Source of the DNA: Lachnospiraceae bacterium
GTDB taxonomy: Bacteria; Bacillota_A; Clostridia; Lachnospirales; Lachnospiraceae
NCBI GenBank assembly: GCA_017435025.1
Contig: JAFSFU010000200.1
Location: 1 to 25,361, forward strand
Direction of reading: 5' to 3'
DNA: 25,361 bases
In this document: in pieces, positions 14,819 through 22,869 of the stretch
How the letters are laid out: each line of letters begins with the position of its first letter
Numbering within the stretch: the first letter of the stretch is position 1
The notes under the pieces: model-generated
Database searches by the model: none
The model's input: only the letters and a program-made list of their open reading frames with translations
Told to the model about the DNA's origin: nothing
Made by a program: the position numbers and the translations under genes

Positions 14819-15742
14819 CTATCTTCCAAGCAAGGTCTTTGCCTGTTTCATCATTTCATCCATCATTTCTTTGCAGGTCTGTTCTTTCTTCACCATGCCT
14901 GCAATCTGCCCCGCCATGACCGTTCCATTCTTTACGTCACCTTCTATGACTGCCTTTCTCAGAGCTCCCAGAGTCAGATATTCCAATTCTTCAAAACTCT
15001 TACCCTCTGCTTCCAGGCGTGTATACGCTCTCGTCATTTGATTTCGCAAACAGCGGACCGGATGTCCGTGACTCCTACCTGTTACCTCAGAATCAATGTC
15101 CTTTGCCTTGATGACTCTCTCTTTATAATTCGCATGAACCATAGATTCCTTCGCCACCACAAAACGTGTTCCCATCTGAACAGCTTCTGCTCCTAACATG
15201 AGCGCGGCAGCAATTCCTCTTCCATCACCAATTCCTCCAGCCGCAATAACAGGAATCGAAACCGCATCTGCCACCTGCGGAACCAGCGTCATTGTGGTCG
15301 CCTCTCCAATATGTCCTCCGGCTTCCGTGCCTTCTGCCACAACCGCATCCGCACCGCTTTTTTCCATCATCCTGGCGAGTGCTACCGATGCGACCACCGG
15401 TATTACAATGATCCCTGCTTCTTTCCACATTTTCATATATTTTCCCGGATTCCCGGCACCGGTCGTGACAACTTTCACACCTTCTTCCACGGCTACTTTT
15501 GCAACCTCGTCGGCAAACGGACTCATCAGCATGATATTGACACCAAACGGCTTTTTGGTTATTGTTCTTGCTTTTCGAATTTCTTCGCGAACAACTTCCG
15601 CCGGAGCGCTGGCTGCCGCAATGAGTCCCAGACCTCCAGCCTCGGAAACGGCAGCCGCAAGGTTGTGCTCTGCTACCCAGGCCATACCACCCTGAATAAT
15701 CGGATATTTAATTCCTAACAACTCTGTGATTCTGGTTTTCAT
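14819..15742 (-). CDS. fabK: Enoyl-ACP reductase II (FMN-dependent)
   Basis: The 307-residue TIM-barrel flavoprotein is the FabK type of enoyl-ACP reductase, unrelated to FabI. Visible motifs are IKYPIIQGGMAWVAEHNLA (11-29), PFGVNIML (65-72), VVAEGTEAGGHIGE (134-147, with His144 at the same position as in the pneumococcal enzyme), and the flavin phosphate site IPVIAAGGIGDGRG. It sits between acpP and fabD as in streptococci. No fabI is present in the window, so FabK is likely the operon's enoyl reductase. Organisms relying on FabK are typically insensitive to triclosan (family knowledge). Confidence 0.96.
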   Translation of the reverse strand: MKTRITELLGIKYPIIQGGMAWVAEHNLAAAVSEAGGLGLIAAASAPAEVVREEIRKARTITKKPFGVNIMLMSPFADEVAKVAVEEGVKVVTTGAGNPGKYMKMWKEAGIIVIPVVASVALARMMEKSGADAVVAEGTEAGGHIGEATTMTLVPQVADAVSIPVIAAGGIGDGRGIAAALMLGAEAVQMGTRFVVAKESMVHANYKERVIKAKDIDSEVTGRSHGHPVRCLRNQMTRAYTRLEAEGKSFEELEYLTLGALRKAVIEGDVKNGTVMAGQIAGMVKKEQTCKEMMDEMMKQAKTLLGR

Positions 15743-15784
15743 CCTCTTATTTCCTCACTTCCACAGATTCCAGATAACCAGTTT

Positions 15785-16018
15785 TTATACGTCTGCACCA
15801 TTTTCTTTTAAATAGTTCATAACATCCAAAACGGTTATCAGATGTTCCAGATCTTCTGCCGGAATCTCTACTGAATACTCTTCCTCCAAAGCCATCACCA
15901 GCTCAAACAGATCCAACGAATCTGCTCCAAGGTCTTCCTTAAACTTTGATTCCGCAGCAATTGTATCTGCCTCAATTCCTAACTGATCTGCAATCAATTC
16001 TTTCATTTTTTCTAACAT
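15785..16018 (-). CDS. acpP: Acyl carrier protein
   Basis: The 77-residue acidic helical protein carries growing acyl chains on a 4'-phosphopantetheine. The attachment site is Ser34 in EDLGADSLDLFELVMALEE. I took the ATG at 16018, preceded by AAAGGAGAATG; an in-frame upstream extension overlaps fabH and is not ACP-like. The gene lies 26 bases after fabH and 42 bases before fabK. Confidence 0.97.
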   Translation of the reverse strand: MLEKMKELIADQLGIEADTIAAESKFKEDLGADSLDLFELVMALEEEYSVEIPAEDLEHLITVLDVMNYLKENGADV

Positions 16019-16044
16019 GATTTCATTCTCCTTTATAATTAAGT

Positions 16045-17016
16045 TTAAAATGATTTCCACTCCATAAGGACGGCTCCCCATGTCATACCGGCACCAAATC
16101 CTGATAAGATAATCTTATCTCCATCGTTCAGCATTCCTCTCTTCAGCATATCGTCTAACAACAGCGGAATCGATGCCGTCGATGTATTTCCATACCTTTC
16201 AATGATCAACGGAAACTTTTCCATTGGTTCCTTCAACCTCTTTGCTGCCGCCTCAACAATCCGTGCATTCGCCTGATGAAGAACATAATATTTTATCTCT
16301 TCTTTTTTGATCTCATTCCGTTTCAAGATAGTGTCTATGCATTCCGGAACTCTCTTCACTGCAAACTTGAACACTTCCTGTCCATCCATAACCGTAAAAC
16401 CAAATTCCGGTTTTTTTCCTGTCAAAAAATGTTCCAGTGTTCTGGCTCTGCACATTAATACATCACCCTTGGTTCCGTCAGATTCCATCAACATATCGAT
16501 CAGACCGCTCTCTGCGTTTCTCAATACTGCTGCCCCAGCTCCGTCTCCAAACAGAACGCACGTAGACCGATCACTCCAATCAGTCATCTTGCTTAACGTT
16601 TCTGCACCAATAATCAGAGCCGTCTGATAAATCCCTGATTTAAAAAATCCCTGAACGATATTCATGGCAAAGATAAATCCGGCACAAGCTGCAGACACAT
16701 CGAATGCCACCGCATTGACTGCACCAATCTTTGCCTGAACCAGACATGCACCACTTGGATATTGATAATCCGGTGAAGATGTAGCCATAATGATCAAATC
16801 CAGACTTTCCGGTTTTATACCTGACACCTCCAGCGCTCGTCTGGATGCTTCTGCAGCCAGATCAACGGTCTCTTCATTTGTGGAAATAAATCTTGTTTTG
16901 ATACCGGTTCGGCTTGTGATCCATTCACTGCTGGTGTCAACAATTTTTGCCAAATCGTCATTGGTCACTTGATTTTCCGGTACGTATGCACCGATTCCTG
17001 CAATTCTGACGGTCAT
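16045..17016 (-). CDS. fabH: Beta-ketoacyl-ACP synthase III
   Basis: The 323-residue enzyme starts fatty-acid synthesis by condensing acyl-CoA with malonyl-ACP. Catalytic residues are Cys111 in DVSAACAGF, His247 in YVLHQANARI and Asn277 in ERYGNTSTASIP. The N-terminus MTVRIAGIGAYVPENQVTND is typical, so I chose the ATG at 17016 (AGGAGAAATT upstream) over one seven codons earlier. It is the first gene of the operon and lies directly under a promoter with two FabT-like sites. In streptococci a fabT regulator gene precedes fabH; here rsmI does. Confidence 0.97.
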   Translation of the reverse strand: MTVRIAGIGAYVPENQVTNDDLAKIVDTSSEWITSRTGIKTRFISTNEETVDLAAEASRRALEVSGIKPESLDLIIMATSSPDYQYPSGACLVQAKIGAVNAVAFDVSAACAGFIFAMNIVQGFFKSGIYQTALIIGAETLSKMTDWSDRSTCVLFGDGAGAAVLRNAESGLIDMLMESDGTKGDVLMCRARTLEHFLTGKKPEFGFTVMDGQEVFKFAVKRVPECIDTILKRNEIKKEEIKYYVLHQANARIVEAAAKRLKEPMEKFPLIIERYGNTSTASIPLLLDDMLKRGMLNDGDKIILSGFGAGMTWGAVLMEWKSF

Positions 17017-17052
17017 AATTTCTCCTGGACCTTTCAAACATGGTATATAAAT

Positions 17053-17069
17053 ACTTTGAATTTCAAATT
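17053..17069. promoter_or_regulatory. FabT-like operator 2 (downstream of the fab transcription start)
   Basis: The minus strand reads AATTTGAAATTCAAAGT, that is TTTGA-N3-TCAAA, the core of the MarR-family FabT box known from streptococci and lactococci. It lies about 9-25 bases after the predicted -10 hexamer. Its centre is 30 bases from that of operator 1, roughly three helical turns. Confidence 0.7.
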
Positions 17070-17077
17070 ATATTCTT

Positions 17078-17106
17078 ATATTACTTTGATATTCAAACTT
17101 TGTCAA
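17078..17106 (-). promoter_or_regulatory. Promoter of the fatty-acid operon
   Basis: On the minus strand a perfect -35 TTGACA (17101-17106) and a near-perfect -10 TAATAT (17078-17083) are separated by 17 bases. The spacer itself is occupied by a FabT-like palindrome. A leader of about 55 bases leads to the fabH ATG. This is the best sigma-A promoter match in the window. Confidence 0.85.
17083..17099. promoter_or_regulatory. FabT-like operator 1 (between -35 and -10 of the fab promoter)
   Basis: The minus strand reads AGTTTGAATATCAAAGT: two TTTGA/TCAAA half-sites with a 3-base centre, filling the spacer of the fab promoter. Binding here would block RNA polymerase. Acyl-ACP-dependent repression by FabT is known in streptococci; the regulator of this operon is not encoded in the window. 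Confidence 0.75.
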
Positions 17107-17128
17107 GTGTTTCTTTTTTTATGTACAG

Positions 17129-17173
17129 AAAAAGGACGTCTCCATCCTTCTTGGATTGGAAACGTCCTTTTTT
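17129..17173. terminator. Strong bidirectional terminator after rsmI
   Basis: Arms 17134-17147 and 17153-17167 pair over about 14 bp with one bulge and one G-U pair. They are flanked by five A on one side and six T on the other, so the hairpin works on either strand. On the minus strand it begins 4 bases after the rsmI stop and insulates the housekeeping operon from the fab promoter. Confidence 0.9.
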
Positions 17174-17177
17174 ATAA

Positions 17178-18026
17178 TTAGTCATCCAGATTCATCAGAT
17201 ACTGATAGACATCTCTCTTGCTGATGCCCCTGTCCTTTGCAACCTGTTTCATTGCCTCTTTTTTATCCATGCCCTGATTCAGGTATTTTTCCATATGTTC
17301 TTCGATCGGCATAGTCTCCCACGCCTGTTCTTTTTCTTTTTTAATCTCTTCGTGTGTCTTTCCTTCCACCACGATCACACACTCGCCCTTCGGCTCTTCA
17401 TTTTCATAATAAGCCAAAGCGCCGGAAAACGTGGTGCGAAATACAGTCTCGTATTTCTTTGTCAGTTCACGGCAGATGGAGATATTTCGATCACCCAGTG
17501 CCTCTTTCAATTCTCCCAGTGTTTTCACCAGACGATGCGGTGCCTCATAAAGAATTATGGTTCTGGTCTCATGTTTCAGTTCTTCCAAAATCGGCTGTTT
17601 TTCTTTTTTCTCAAATGGAAGAAACGCTTCAAAAGCAAATCTTCTGGTTCCCATACCGGATAATGTGAGCGCTGTGATACATGCTGCAGGACCCGGAAGG
17701 GAAGTAACTTCCACACCGGCCTCGTAACACTGACGCACCAGTTCTTCACCCGGATCGGAAATACCCGGTGTACCGGCATCTGTCACCAGAGCGATGTTTA
17801 CGCCTTCCTTCATCTTCTCCACCAGATACTTCGCTTTATCCACTTTGTTGAACTCATGATAACTGGTCATCGGAGTTTTTATATCAAAATGATTTAAAAG
17901 CTTAATGCTGTGACGAGTGTCCTCCGCTGCGATCAGATCCACTTCTTTCAGTGTATTCAATACCCGCAGTGTAATATCATCCAGATTTCCAATTGGGGTT
18001 GCACATAAATATAATTTTCCCTGCAT
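17178..18026 (-). CDS. rsmI: 16S rRNA (cytidine1402-2'-O)-methyltransferase
   Basis: The 282-residue protein is the SAM-dependent RsmI (YraL/YabC family), which 2'-O-methylates C1402 in the decoding centre of 16S rRNA. It has the tetrapyrrole-methylase-like fold motifs LYLCATPIGNLDDITLR (5-21), IAAEDTRHS, LVTDAGTPGISDPGE and SLPGPAACITALTLSG. The C-terminal extension KKEAMKQVAKDRGISKRDVYQYL is the helical tail common in Firmicute RsmI. AAAGGAGAACGGGAT precedes the ATG. It is the last gene of the holB-ricT-trmN6 operon and ends at a terminator. Confidence 0.96.
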   Translation of the reverse strand: MQGKLYLCATPIGNLDDITLRVLNTLKEVDLIAAEDTRHSIKLLNHFDIKTPMTSYHEFNKVDKAKYLVEKMKEGVNIALVTDAGTPGISDPGEELVRQCYEAGVEVTSLPGPAACITALTLSGMGTRRFAFEAFLPFEKKEKQPILEELKHETRTIILYEAPHRLVKTLGELKEALGDRNISICRELTKKYETVFRTTFSGALAYYENEEPKGECVIVVEGKTHEEIKKEKEQAWETMPIEEHMEKYLNQGMDKKEAMKQVAKDRGISKRDVYQYLMNLDD

Positions 18027-18075
18027 ATCCCGTTCTCCTTTTTATCCTGCTGCCCGGACTGCATCCCAGCCATCC

Positions 18076-18837
18076 TTAATATCCGTAAATTTCCCAGATT
18101 TCATCCGTGTAGACCCCAGTCTCCTTATAAACAACGATCGGCGCTTCCATCTTTAACCAGGATCCACCGCCTTTTACGGCCTCGATCAGAACCATATTGG
18201 CTTCTTTATCCAGGAACGGATGTACCATTTTCATTCTCTTCGGCTCCAGCTTATACTGTTTCATCGCTGTAATAATCTCGATCAGACGATGAGGTCTGTG
18301 AACCATATACATTCTGCCGCCGGATTTTAACACTTTTGCACCCTCGCGGACCACATCTTCCAATGTACAGAGTACTTCATGTCTGGAAATCGCTTTCACT
18401 TCCGTTGGGTTTTTTAATCCATGAGCATCATTCATATATGGCGGATTGGTTGTAACCACATCAAAGGAAGCCGCTCCGAAAATTCGGCTGGCTTCCTTGA
18501 TATCTCCGTTTACAATTTCAATTTTTTCTTCCAGATGATTGAGATTCACACTTCTCGCAGCCATATCAGCAATCACATCCTGAATTTCCAGACCGGTAAA
18601 GTGTTCACCCTTTGTCTTGGCAGATAAAAGGAGCGGAATAATTCCTGTTCCGGTTCCCATATCCAGAACCTTTTCTCCCGGTTTTACTGTCGCAAATCCG
18701 GAAAGCAATACTGCATCCATACCAAAGCAAAAACCATCTGTTTTCTGAATGATTTTAAGACCATTTCTCTGTAGATCATCCAGACGCTCGTTCTCCATCA
18801 AATCTACTTGCAGATTTTCCATCGGATTAGTTGTCAT
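18076..18837 (-). CDS. TrmN6-like adenine-N6 methyltransferase (YabB family)
   Basis: The 253-residue Rossmann methyltransferase has the SAM-binding motif VLDMGTGTGIIPLLLS (57-72) and the catalytic NPPY (131-134) typical of adenine-N6 enzymes. The E. coli homologue TrmN6 (YfiC) methylates A37 of tRNA1-Val; B. subtilis YabB holds the same place between yabA and rsmI. The exact RNA target is therefore inferred. The ATG at 18837 overlaps the last codons of ricT by 11 bases, with GAGGGAAG 10 bases upstream. Later in-frame ATGs (18822, 18798) are possible but would lose the coupling. Confidence 0.9.
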   Translation of the reverse strand: MTTNPMENLQVDLMENERLDDLQRNGLKIIQKTDGFCFGMDAVLLSGFATVKPGEKVLDMGTGTGIIPLLLSAKTKGEHFTGLEIQDVIADMAARSVNLNHLEEKIEIVNGDIKEASRIFGAASFDVVTTNPPYMNDAHGLKNPTEVKAISRHEVLCTLEDVVREGAKVLKSGGRMYMVHRPHRLIEIITAMKQYKLEPKRMKMVHPFLDKEANMVLIEAVKGGGSWLKMEAPIVVYKETGVYTDEIWEIYGY

Positions 18838-19738
18838 CGAGCTTTGACTTCCCTTCTCTCTTCTCCAGTGCCTCCAGCTGCTTTAACTCCGCATCGTTAA
18901 TATTGACTTTTTCTTTTCTTCTCTTCGGACGGAATTTCAGCTGATTTACTTTATATTCACGGATTTCCTTCTCATCACCGTTGATCGTTACAACCACTTT
19001 CACCAGCTGTCTTAAGATGCTGACACTGTGAACCTCACCTTTCAGACCATCATCCGTTGTTACATAGTCACCGATATTCGGAAGTTTCGCATTGAGTTCT
19101 TCGTAAGTTTCCTCTTCGTATTTTAAACAGCACATCAGTCTGCCGCATACACCGGAAATTTTTGTCGGGTTCAGAGACAGATTCTGTTCTTTCGCCATCT
19201 TGATCGATACCGGGATAAATTCTGGAAGATAAGATGCACAACAGAGCGGACGACCGCAGATACCGATACCTCCAACGATCTTTGTCTCATCTCTCACACC
19301 AATCTGGCGCAGCTCGATTCTTGTCTTGAACACAGAAGCCAGATCCTTTACCAGCTCACGGAAGTCGATTCTTCCGTCCGCAGTAAAGTAGAAAAGAACC
19401 TTATTGTTATCAAACGTATATTCTGTATCAATAAGTTTCATTTCCAGCTCGTGTTTTTTGATTTTTTCCAGACAGATCTTAAAAGCCTCTTTTTCTTTTT
19501 CTTTATTATTTCGCTCTGTCTCCTCGTCAGCTTCCGTAGCAACACGAATCACCGGTTTTAACGGCTGAACGACTTTATCATCATCCACATCATGTGCACC
19601 GAGCACGACATAACCGTATTCCACACCTCTCGCAGTTTCTACGATTACATGCTGTCCTGTTTTAATATCTTCGTCGCCCGGGCTGAAATAATAAACCTTT
19701 CCGGCCTTGCGGAAACGAACACCAATTACTTTTGTCAT
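18827..19738 (-). CDS. ricT: PSP1-domain protein RicT (YaaT)
   Basis: The 303-residue protein is a PSP1/YaaT family member. In B. subtilis RicT forms the RicAFT (Y) complex, which carries Fe-S clusters and acts with RNase Y in mRNA processing, sporulation and competence. The PSP1 core shows FDNNKVLFYFTADGRIDFRELVKDL-type sequence and the Cys sets ICGRPLCC (C161, C166, C167) and VCGRLMCC (C198, C203, C204), likely cluster ligands. The tail after residue 270 is a charged, Lys/Glu-rich helix, possibly a flexible extension. It starts 12 bases after holB with AAGGAGAT. ricA and ricF are not in the window. Confidence 0.94.
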   Translation of the reverse strand: MTKVIGVRFRKAGKVYYFSPGDEDIKTGQHVIVETARGVEYGYVVLGAHDVDDDKVVQPLKPVIRVATEADEETERNNKEKEKEAFKICLEKIKKHELEMKLIDTEYTFDNNKVLFYFTADGRIDFRELVKDLASVFKTRIELRQIGVRDETKIVGGIGICGRPLCCASYLPEFIPVSIKMAKEQNLSLNPTKISGVCGRLMCCLKYEEETYEELNAKLPNIGDYVTTDDGLKGEVHSVSILRQLVKVVVTINGDEKEIREYKVNQLKFRPKRRKEKVNINDAELKQLEALEKREGKSKLDDN

Positions 19739-19749
19739 TTCTAATCTCC

Positions 19750-20757
19750 TTACAATGGATTCTTCATGGTCAGAAGCAGTAATTCCATTGCCAGTTCCAT
19801 ATTTACGTTGGCACTTAATCTGGTTCTCGCTGTATCAATCGACGCAAGAATCTTTTCCAGACCTGCATAATCCACTTTCTGCACCATTCCATTGATCACT
19901 TTATATTCATCTTTGAAAATCAGAAGATTCATATCTTTTGTCACTTTGTACATCAATACATCTCTGTACCAAAGCTGCAGCAGATCCAATACATCTTCCA
20001 TATCAAAGTTCTGTTCTTTCATTTCACGGATATGATCCAACAAGGATACTATATCCATCGTGCTGATATTTTTTACCATCATCATAACTTTCTGATACAA
20101 TTCTTTGAATTCATCAGAGGATGCCAGATGAATGGCTTTTCCCAAATTTCCCCGTGCAAATGCCGCACAGATCTCTGCTTCCTTCTCCGGTACTCCCAAA
20201 TGCTCAGAAAGATAACTCTTTACCGTAAAATCTTTTAACGGCTTTAATTTTAACTGCACACATCTGGAAAGAATGGTCGGAAGAAACGCTTCCTGATTGG
20301 TCGTGATCAAAATGATCACTGCATAGGACGGCGGCTCTTCCATTGTCTTTAACAGGGCATTTTGCGCCTGCACGGTCATCTTCTCCGCCTCATCCACGAT
20401 ATAAATCTTATAATAGCTGCTATATGGACGAATCATGATCGTATCATTGATCTGTTCCCGAATATCATCCACACCGATGCTGTTTGGCTTTTCATGCTTT
20501 ACATAGATCAGATCCGGATGATTTCCGCTGAGAACCTGCTTGCAGGAATGACATACCATACACGGCTCCTTGCCGCCCTTTTCACAGAGCAGAGCCATAG
20601 AAAAGGCGTTGGCAATGGATTTACGTCCGGTTCCTTCTTCACCGGTCAGAATATAAGCGTGGGAAATTTTATTATTCTCAATCGCCTTTTTGAAATGTTC
20701 TTTGATCATATCATTTCCAAGAATATCCTGGAAACCCATCACTTTATTCTCTGCCAT
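19750..20757 (-). CDS. holB: DNA polymerase III subunit delta'
   Basis: The 335-residue AAA+ protein is the delta' subunit of the clamp loader. It has a P-loop GEEGTGRKS (39-47), zinc-binding cysteines (C58, C66, C69, C72 in CEKGGKEPCMVCHSC), a Walker B-like IVDEAEKM (120-127), the conserved QNALLKTMEEPP (132-143) and the SRC sensor motif (LSRC, 163-166). The P-loop has Arg before the Lys but keeps K46 and S47, so nucleotide binding is uncertain. The C-terminal third is the helical collar domain. It sits between the kinase and ricT as in Bacillus (tmk-yaaQ-yaaR-holB-yaaT), without yaaQ or yaaR. Confidence 0.93.
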   Translation of the reverse strand: MAENKVMGFQDILGNDMIKEHFKKAIENNKISHAYILTGEEGTGRKSIANAFSMALLCEKGGKEPCMVCHSCKQVLSGNHPDLIYVKHEKPNSIGVDDIREQINDTIMIRPYSSYYKIYIVDEAEKMTVQAQNALLKTMEEPPSYAVIILITTNQEAFLPTILSRCVQLKLKPLKDFTVKSYLSEHLGVPEKEAEICAAFARGNLGKAIHLASSDEFKELYQKVMMMVKNISTMDIVSLLDHIREMKEQNFDMEDVLDLLQLWYRDVLMYKVTKDMNLLIFKDEYKVINGMVQKVDYAGLEKILASIDTARTRLSANVNMELAMELLLLTMKNPL

Positions 20758-20759
20758 TG

Positions 20760-21347
20760 CTACCCCTCCAGTCTGTGATTCTGTATAATTTTCTCAAGAC
20801 ATTGTTCCAGATTCAGATTGCAAAATCTTGTCTCAATATTCAGCCGCTTTAAATTCTCCTCAGAAAAATCTTTTTCATCAGCCAGATATCTTCTGCATAC
20901 CTCCCGGTAATTGGGCTTTTTCTGACTATCTTCCCGCGCTACGGCCCGATGAAGGCGAATTCCATCCGGGACTTCAATATAAACCGGAATCAATACATCC
21001 GATCCAAAATACAGGCACATTTTTTCATAAGACTCCAATGTTCCTATCATCAGATACTGATTCTCTTTCTCAAGGTCAAACTGCCCATCGTCCATGGTAA
21101 AATAATTCCAAGGACCCATAACTGTCTGATAGGTACGGAGCTCTATCACTTTTCCTGAATTTTTGAATAACTCTAACTCATCATTTGTCGCAAAATGATA
21201 CTCGACACCGTCTGTCTCACCTTCACGAATCGGGCGGGTCGTATATGGTACAATTGTTTTCAGTCCCGGACAGCGCTTCCGTAATTCTTTATACACGGTA
21301 TCCTTTCCTGTGGCACTTTTTCCCATAATATAATAAATCCTGCCCAT
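20760..21347 (-). CDS. Guanylate-kinase-like P-loop kinase
   Basis: The 195-residue protein looks like a guanylate kinase. It has P-loop MGKSATGKDTV (8-18), then PYTTRPIREGETDGVEYHF (34-52), matching the TTR.PR.GE..G..Y.F signature that binds GMP in Gmk, and a C-terminal part with RRYLADEKDF. The P-loop has Asp right after the Lys instead of Ser/Gly, which is unusual. The chromosomal neighbourhood (decarboxylase-kinase-holB-ricT) is where Bacillus carries thymidylate kinase, so this may be a second, specialised nucleotide kinase. The main gmk of Firmicutes normally lies near rpoZ. It ends 2 bases before holB. Substrate uncertain. Confidence 0.85.
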   Translation of the reverse strand: MGRIYYIMGKSATGKDTVYKELRKRCPGLKTIVPYTTRPIREGETDGVEYHFATNDELELFKNSGKVIELRTYQTVMGPWNYFTMDDGQFDLEKENQYLMIGTLESYEKMCLYFGSDVLIPVYIEVPDGIRLHRAVAREDSQKKPNYREVCRRYLADEKDFSEENLKRLNIETRFCNLNLEQCLEKIIQNHRLEG

Positions 21348-21394
21348 ATCTTCTGCTCCGTTTTTCTAAAAATTCCAGACAAAGTTCATCTTTA

Positions 21395-21424
21395 ATTGTA
21401 ACACAAATCTCTATTCTTCCGCAA
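21395..21424 (-). promoter_or_regulatory. Candidate internal promoter before the guanylate-kinase-like gene
   Basis: On the minus strand TTGCGG (21419-21424) and TACAAT (21395-21400) are 18 bases apart, with the -35 inside the end of the decarboxylase gene. It could drive kinase-holB-ricT-trmN6-rsmI separately from the genes upstream. The -35 is a moderate match only. Confidence 0.35.
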
Positions 21425-22868
21425 CCGTTATTATTGAAGAAACCGTTGGATCTGCAAGCCCCTGCACAGAAAGCCCCATTTCAGAATACCATGTAACTCG
21501 CTCCAGGATTTCACCAGTAATTTTTTCTCCCGGAACAAGGATCGGAATTCCCGGAGGATATAAATATAAAAATTCCTGTGAAACTTTTCCTTCACTTTCT
21601 ACCAACACACACTCTGCTCCGGCTGCATGCATAGCATCCGCAGGTCCCATGATCACCTTCGCTTTTGGCATTTCCTGCTTCTGATCATATGCAAGTTCTC
21701 TTTTGGCTCTCACTCTTCCATGTCTTACCAATTGAAGATCAATTTCCAACAGCGCATCTGCCAGTCGACGGTATCCATCTTTCGTATCCATCAGTGTGGT
21801 CATCCCTATCATATATTCCGGAGCACTCATTTCCATTTCTAAATGATAGTTTTTTCTTAATATATCACTCAGATCTGCTCCGCTGAGACCGGATCCTTTC
21901 GTCGATATCACTATCTTTGACATATCCCAATCGTAAACGGACACTTCTTTGCAAATATCACGCTTCAAAACCTTTAACACTTTTAAATCATTTAATCGAT
22001 TATAAAAAGCATTCAGCTGATCGGCATATTTTCTCATTTCCTCTCGTCCAATCTGGTCCATATATCGTATGCACTGCTCCATAGCAGCCAAAAATACATA
22101 GGACGGACTGGAACTTTGGAACATGCCTAGATACCGTTCCAGCTTTTTTGTATCAACAAATCCACGATTCACATGGAGAATTGCTGTTTGTGTGGGCGAC
22201 GGCAGTGTTTTATGGAGACTTTGAATCACAAGATCGGCTCCACATGCGATCGCTGATTTTGGAAATTCATGTTCCGCAAACGGAAAATGCGCCCCATGTG
22301 CCTCATCCACGATCAATGGAACATGATGCCGATGGGCCACATCGGCAATAGCCCTTACATCCGAAACCACTCCCTCGTAAGTCGGAGATACGATCAGTAC
22401 TGCCTTAATATTCGGATTTTCTTTAAGAGCAAGTTCCACATCTTCAGCCTCTATACCGCCATGAATTCCAAAATCTTTCAAATATCCCGGATATACATAA
22501 AATGGCATCAGATTTTGTAAAATCACTCCGTGAAATGCAGACTTATGACAATTTCTGGCCATAAGAATTCCATCTCCCGGCTTTGCACATGCACAGATAG
22601 CAGAAAGAATTCCACATGTACTGCCATTGACCAGATAATATGTCTGATCCGAACCATAAATCTTTGCAGCCTGATCCATGGACTCTTTTAAAATACCTTC
22701 TGCATGGTGCAGATTATCAAAACCATCAATCTCCGTAATATCGATCGAATAGAGATCCGGAAACGGTACGATGGATTTTCGTTTATGTCCCGGCATATGG
22801 AACGGATAATGATCCGATTCTCCATACGATTTTAACCGATCCAAAAGACTGTTTTCTGTCTCTAACAT
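21411..22868 (-). CDS. Orn/Lys/Arg decarboxylase family protein (PLP-dependent)
   Basis: The 485-residue fold-type I PLP enzyme belongs to the group of basic amino-acid decarboxylases (SpeA/YaaO/Cad-like). Visible are YPFHMPGHKR (21-30), the PLP-contacting NGSTCGILSAI (81-91), NCHKSAFHG (106-114), DEAHGAH (188-194, PLP-ring Asp and His) and the Schiff-base Lys220 in QSLHKTLPSPTQTA. The C-terminal small domain has LYPPGIPILVPGE. It lacks the N-terminal wing domain of the large (>700 aa) inducible enterobacterial decarboxylases, fitting the shorter Gram-positive type. Substrate (Arg, Lys or Orn) cannot be fixed from sequence. It starts 1 base after the lipoprotein stop and lies at the yaaO position beside the holB cluster. 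Confidence 0.92.
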   Translation of the reverse strand: MLETENSLLDRLKSYGESDHYPFHMPGHKRKSIVPFPDLYSIDITEIDGFDNLHHAEGILKESMDQAAKIYGSDQTYYLVNGSTCGILSAICACAKPGDGILMARNCHKSAFHGVILQNLMPFYVYPGYLKDFGIHGGIEAEDVELALKENPNIKAVLIVSPTYEGVVSDVRAIADVAHRHHVPLIVDEAHGAHFPFAEHEFPKSAIACGADLVIQSLHKTLPSPTQTAILHVNRGFVDTKKLERYLGMFQSSSPSYVFLAAMEQCIRYMDQIGREEMRKYADQLNAFYNRLNDLKVLKVLKRDICKEVSVYDWDMSKIVISTKGSGLSGADLSDILRKNYHLEMEMSAPEYMIGMTTLMDTKDGYRRLADALLEIDLQLVRHGRVRAKRELAYDQKQEMPKAKVIMGPADAMHAAGAECVLVESEGKVSQEFLYLYPPGIPILVPGEKITGEILERVTWYSEMGLSVQGLADPTVSSIITVAEE

Positions 22869-22869
22869 C

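Noticed and set aside
14282..15196. A 304-codon plus-strand open frame opposite fabD and fabK.
   Set aside because: Its product is rich in His, Cys and Phe as expected for an antisense shadow, with no recognisable domain, and fabD and fabK on the other strand are certain.
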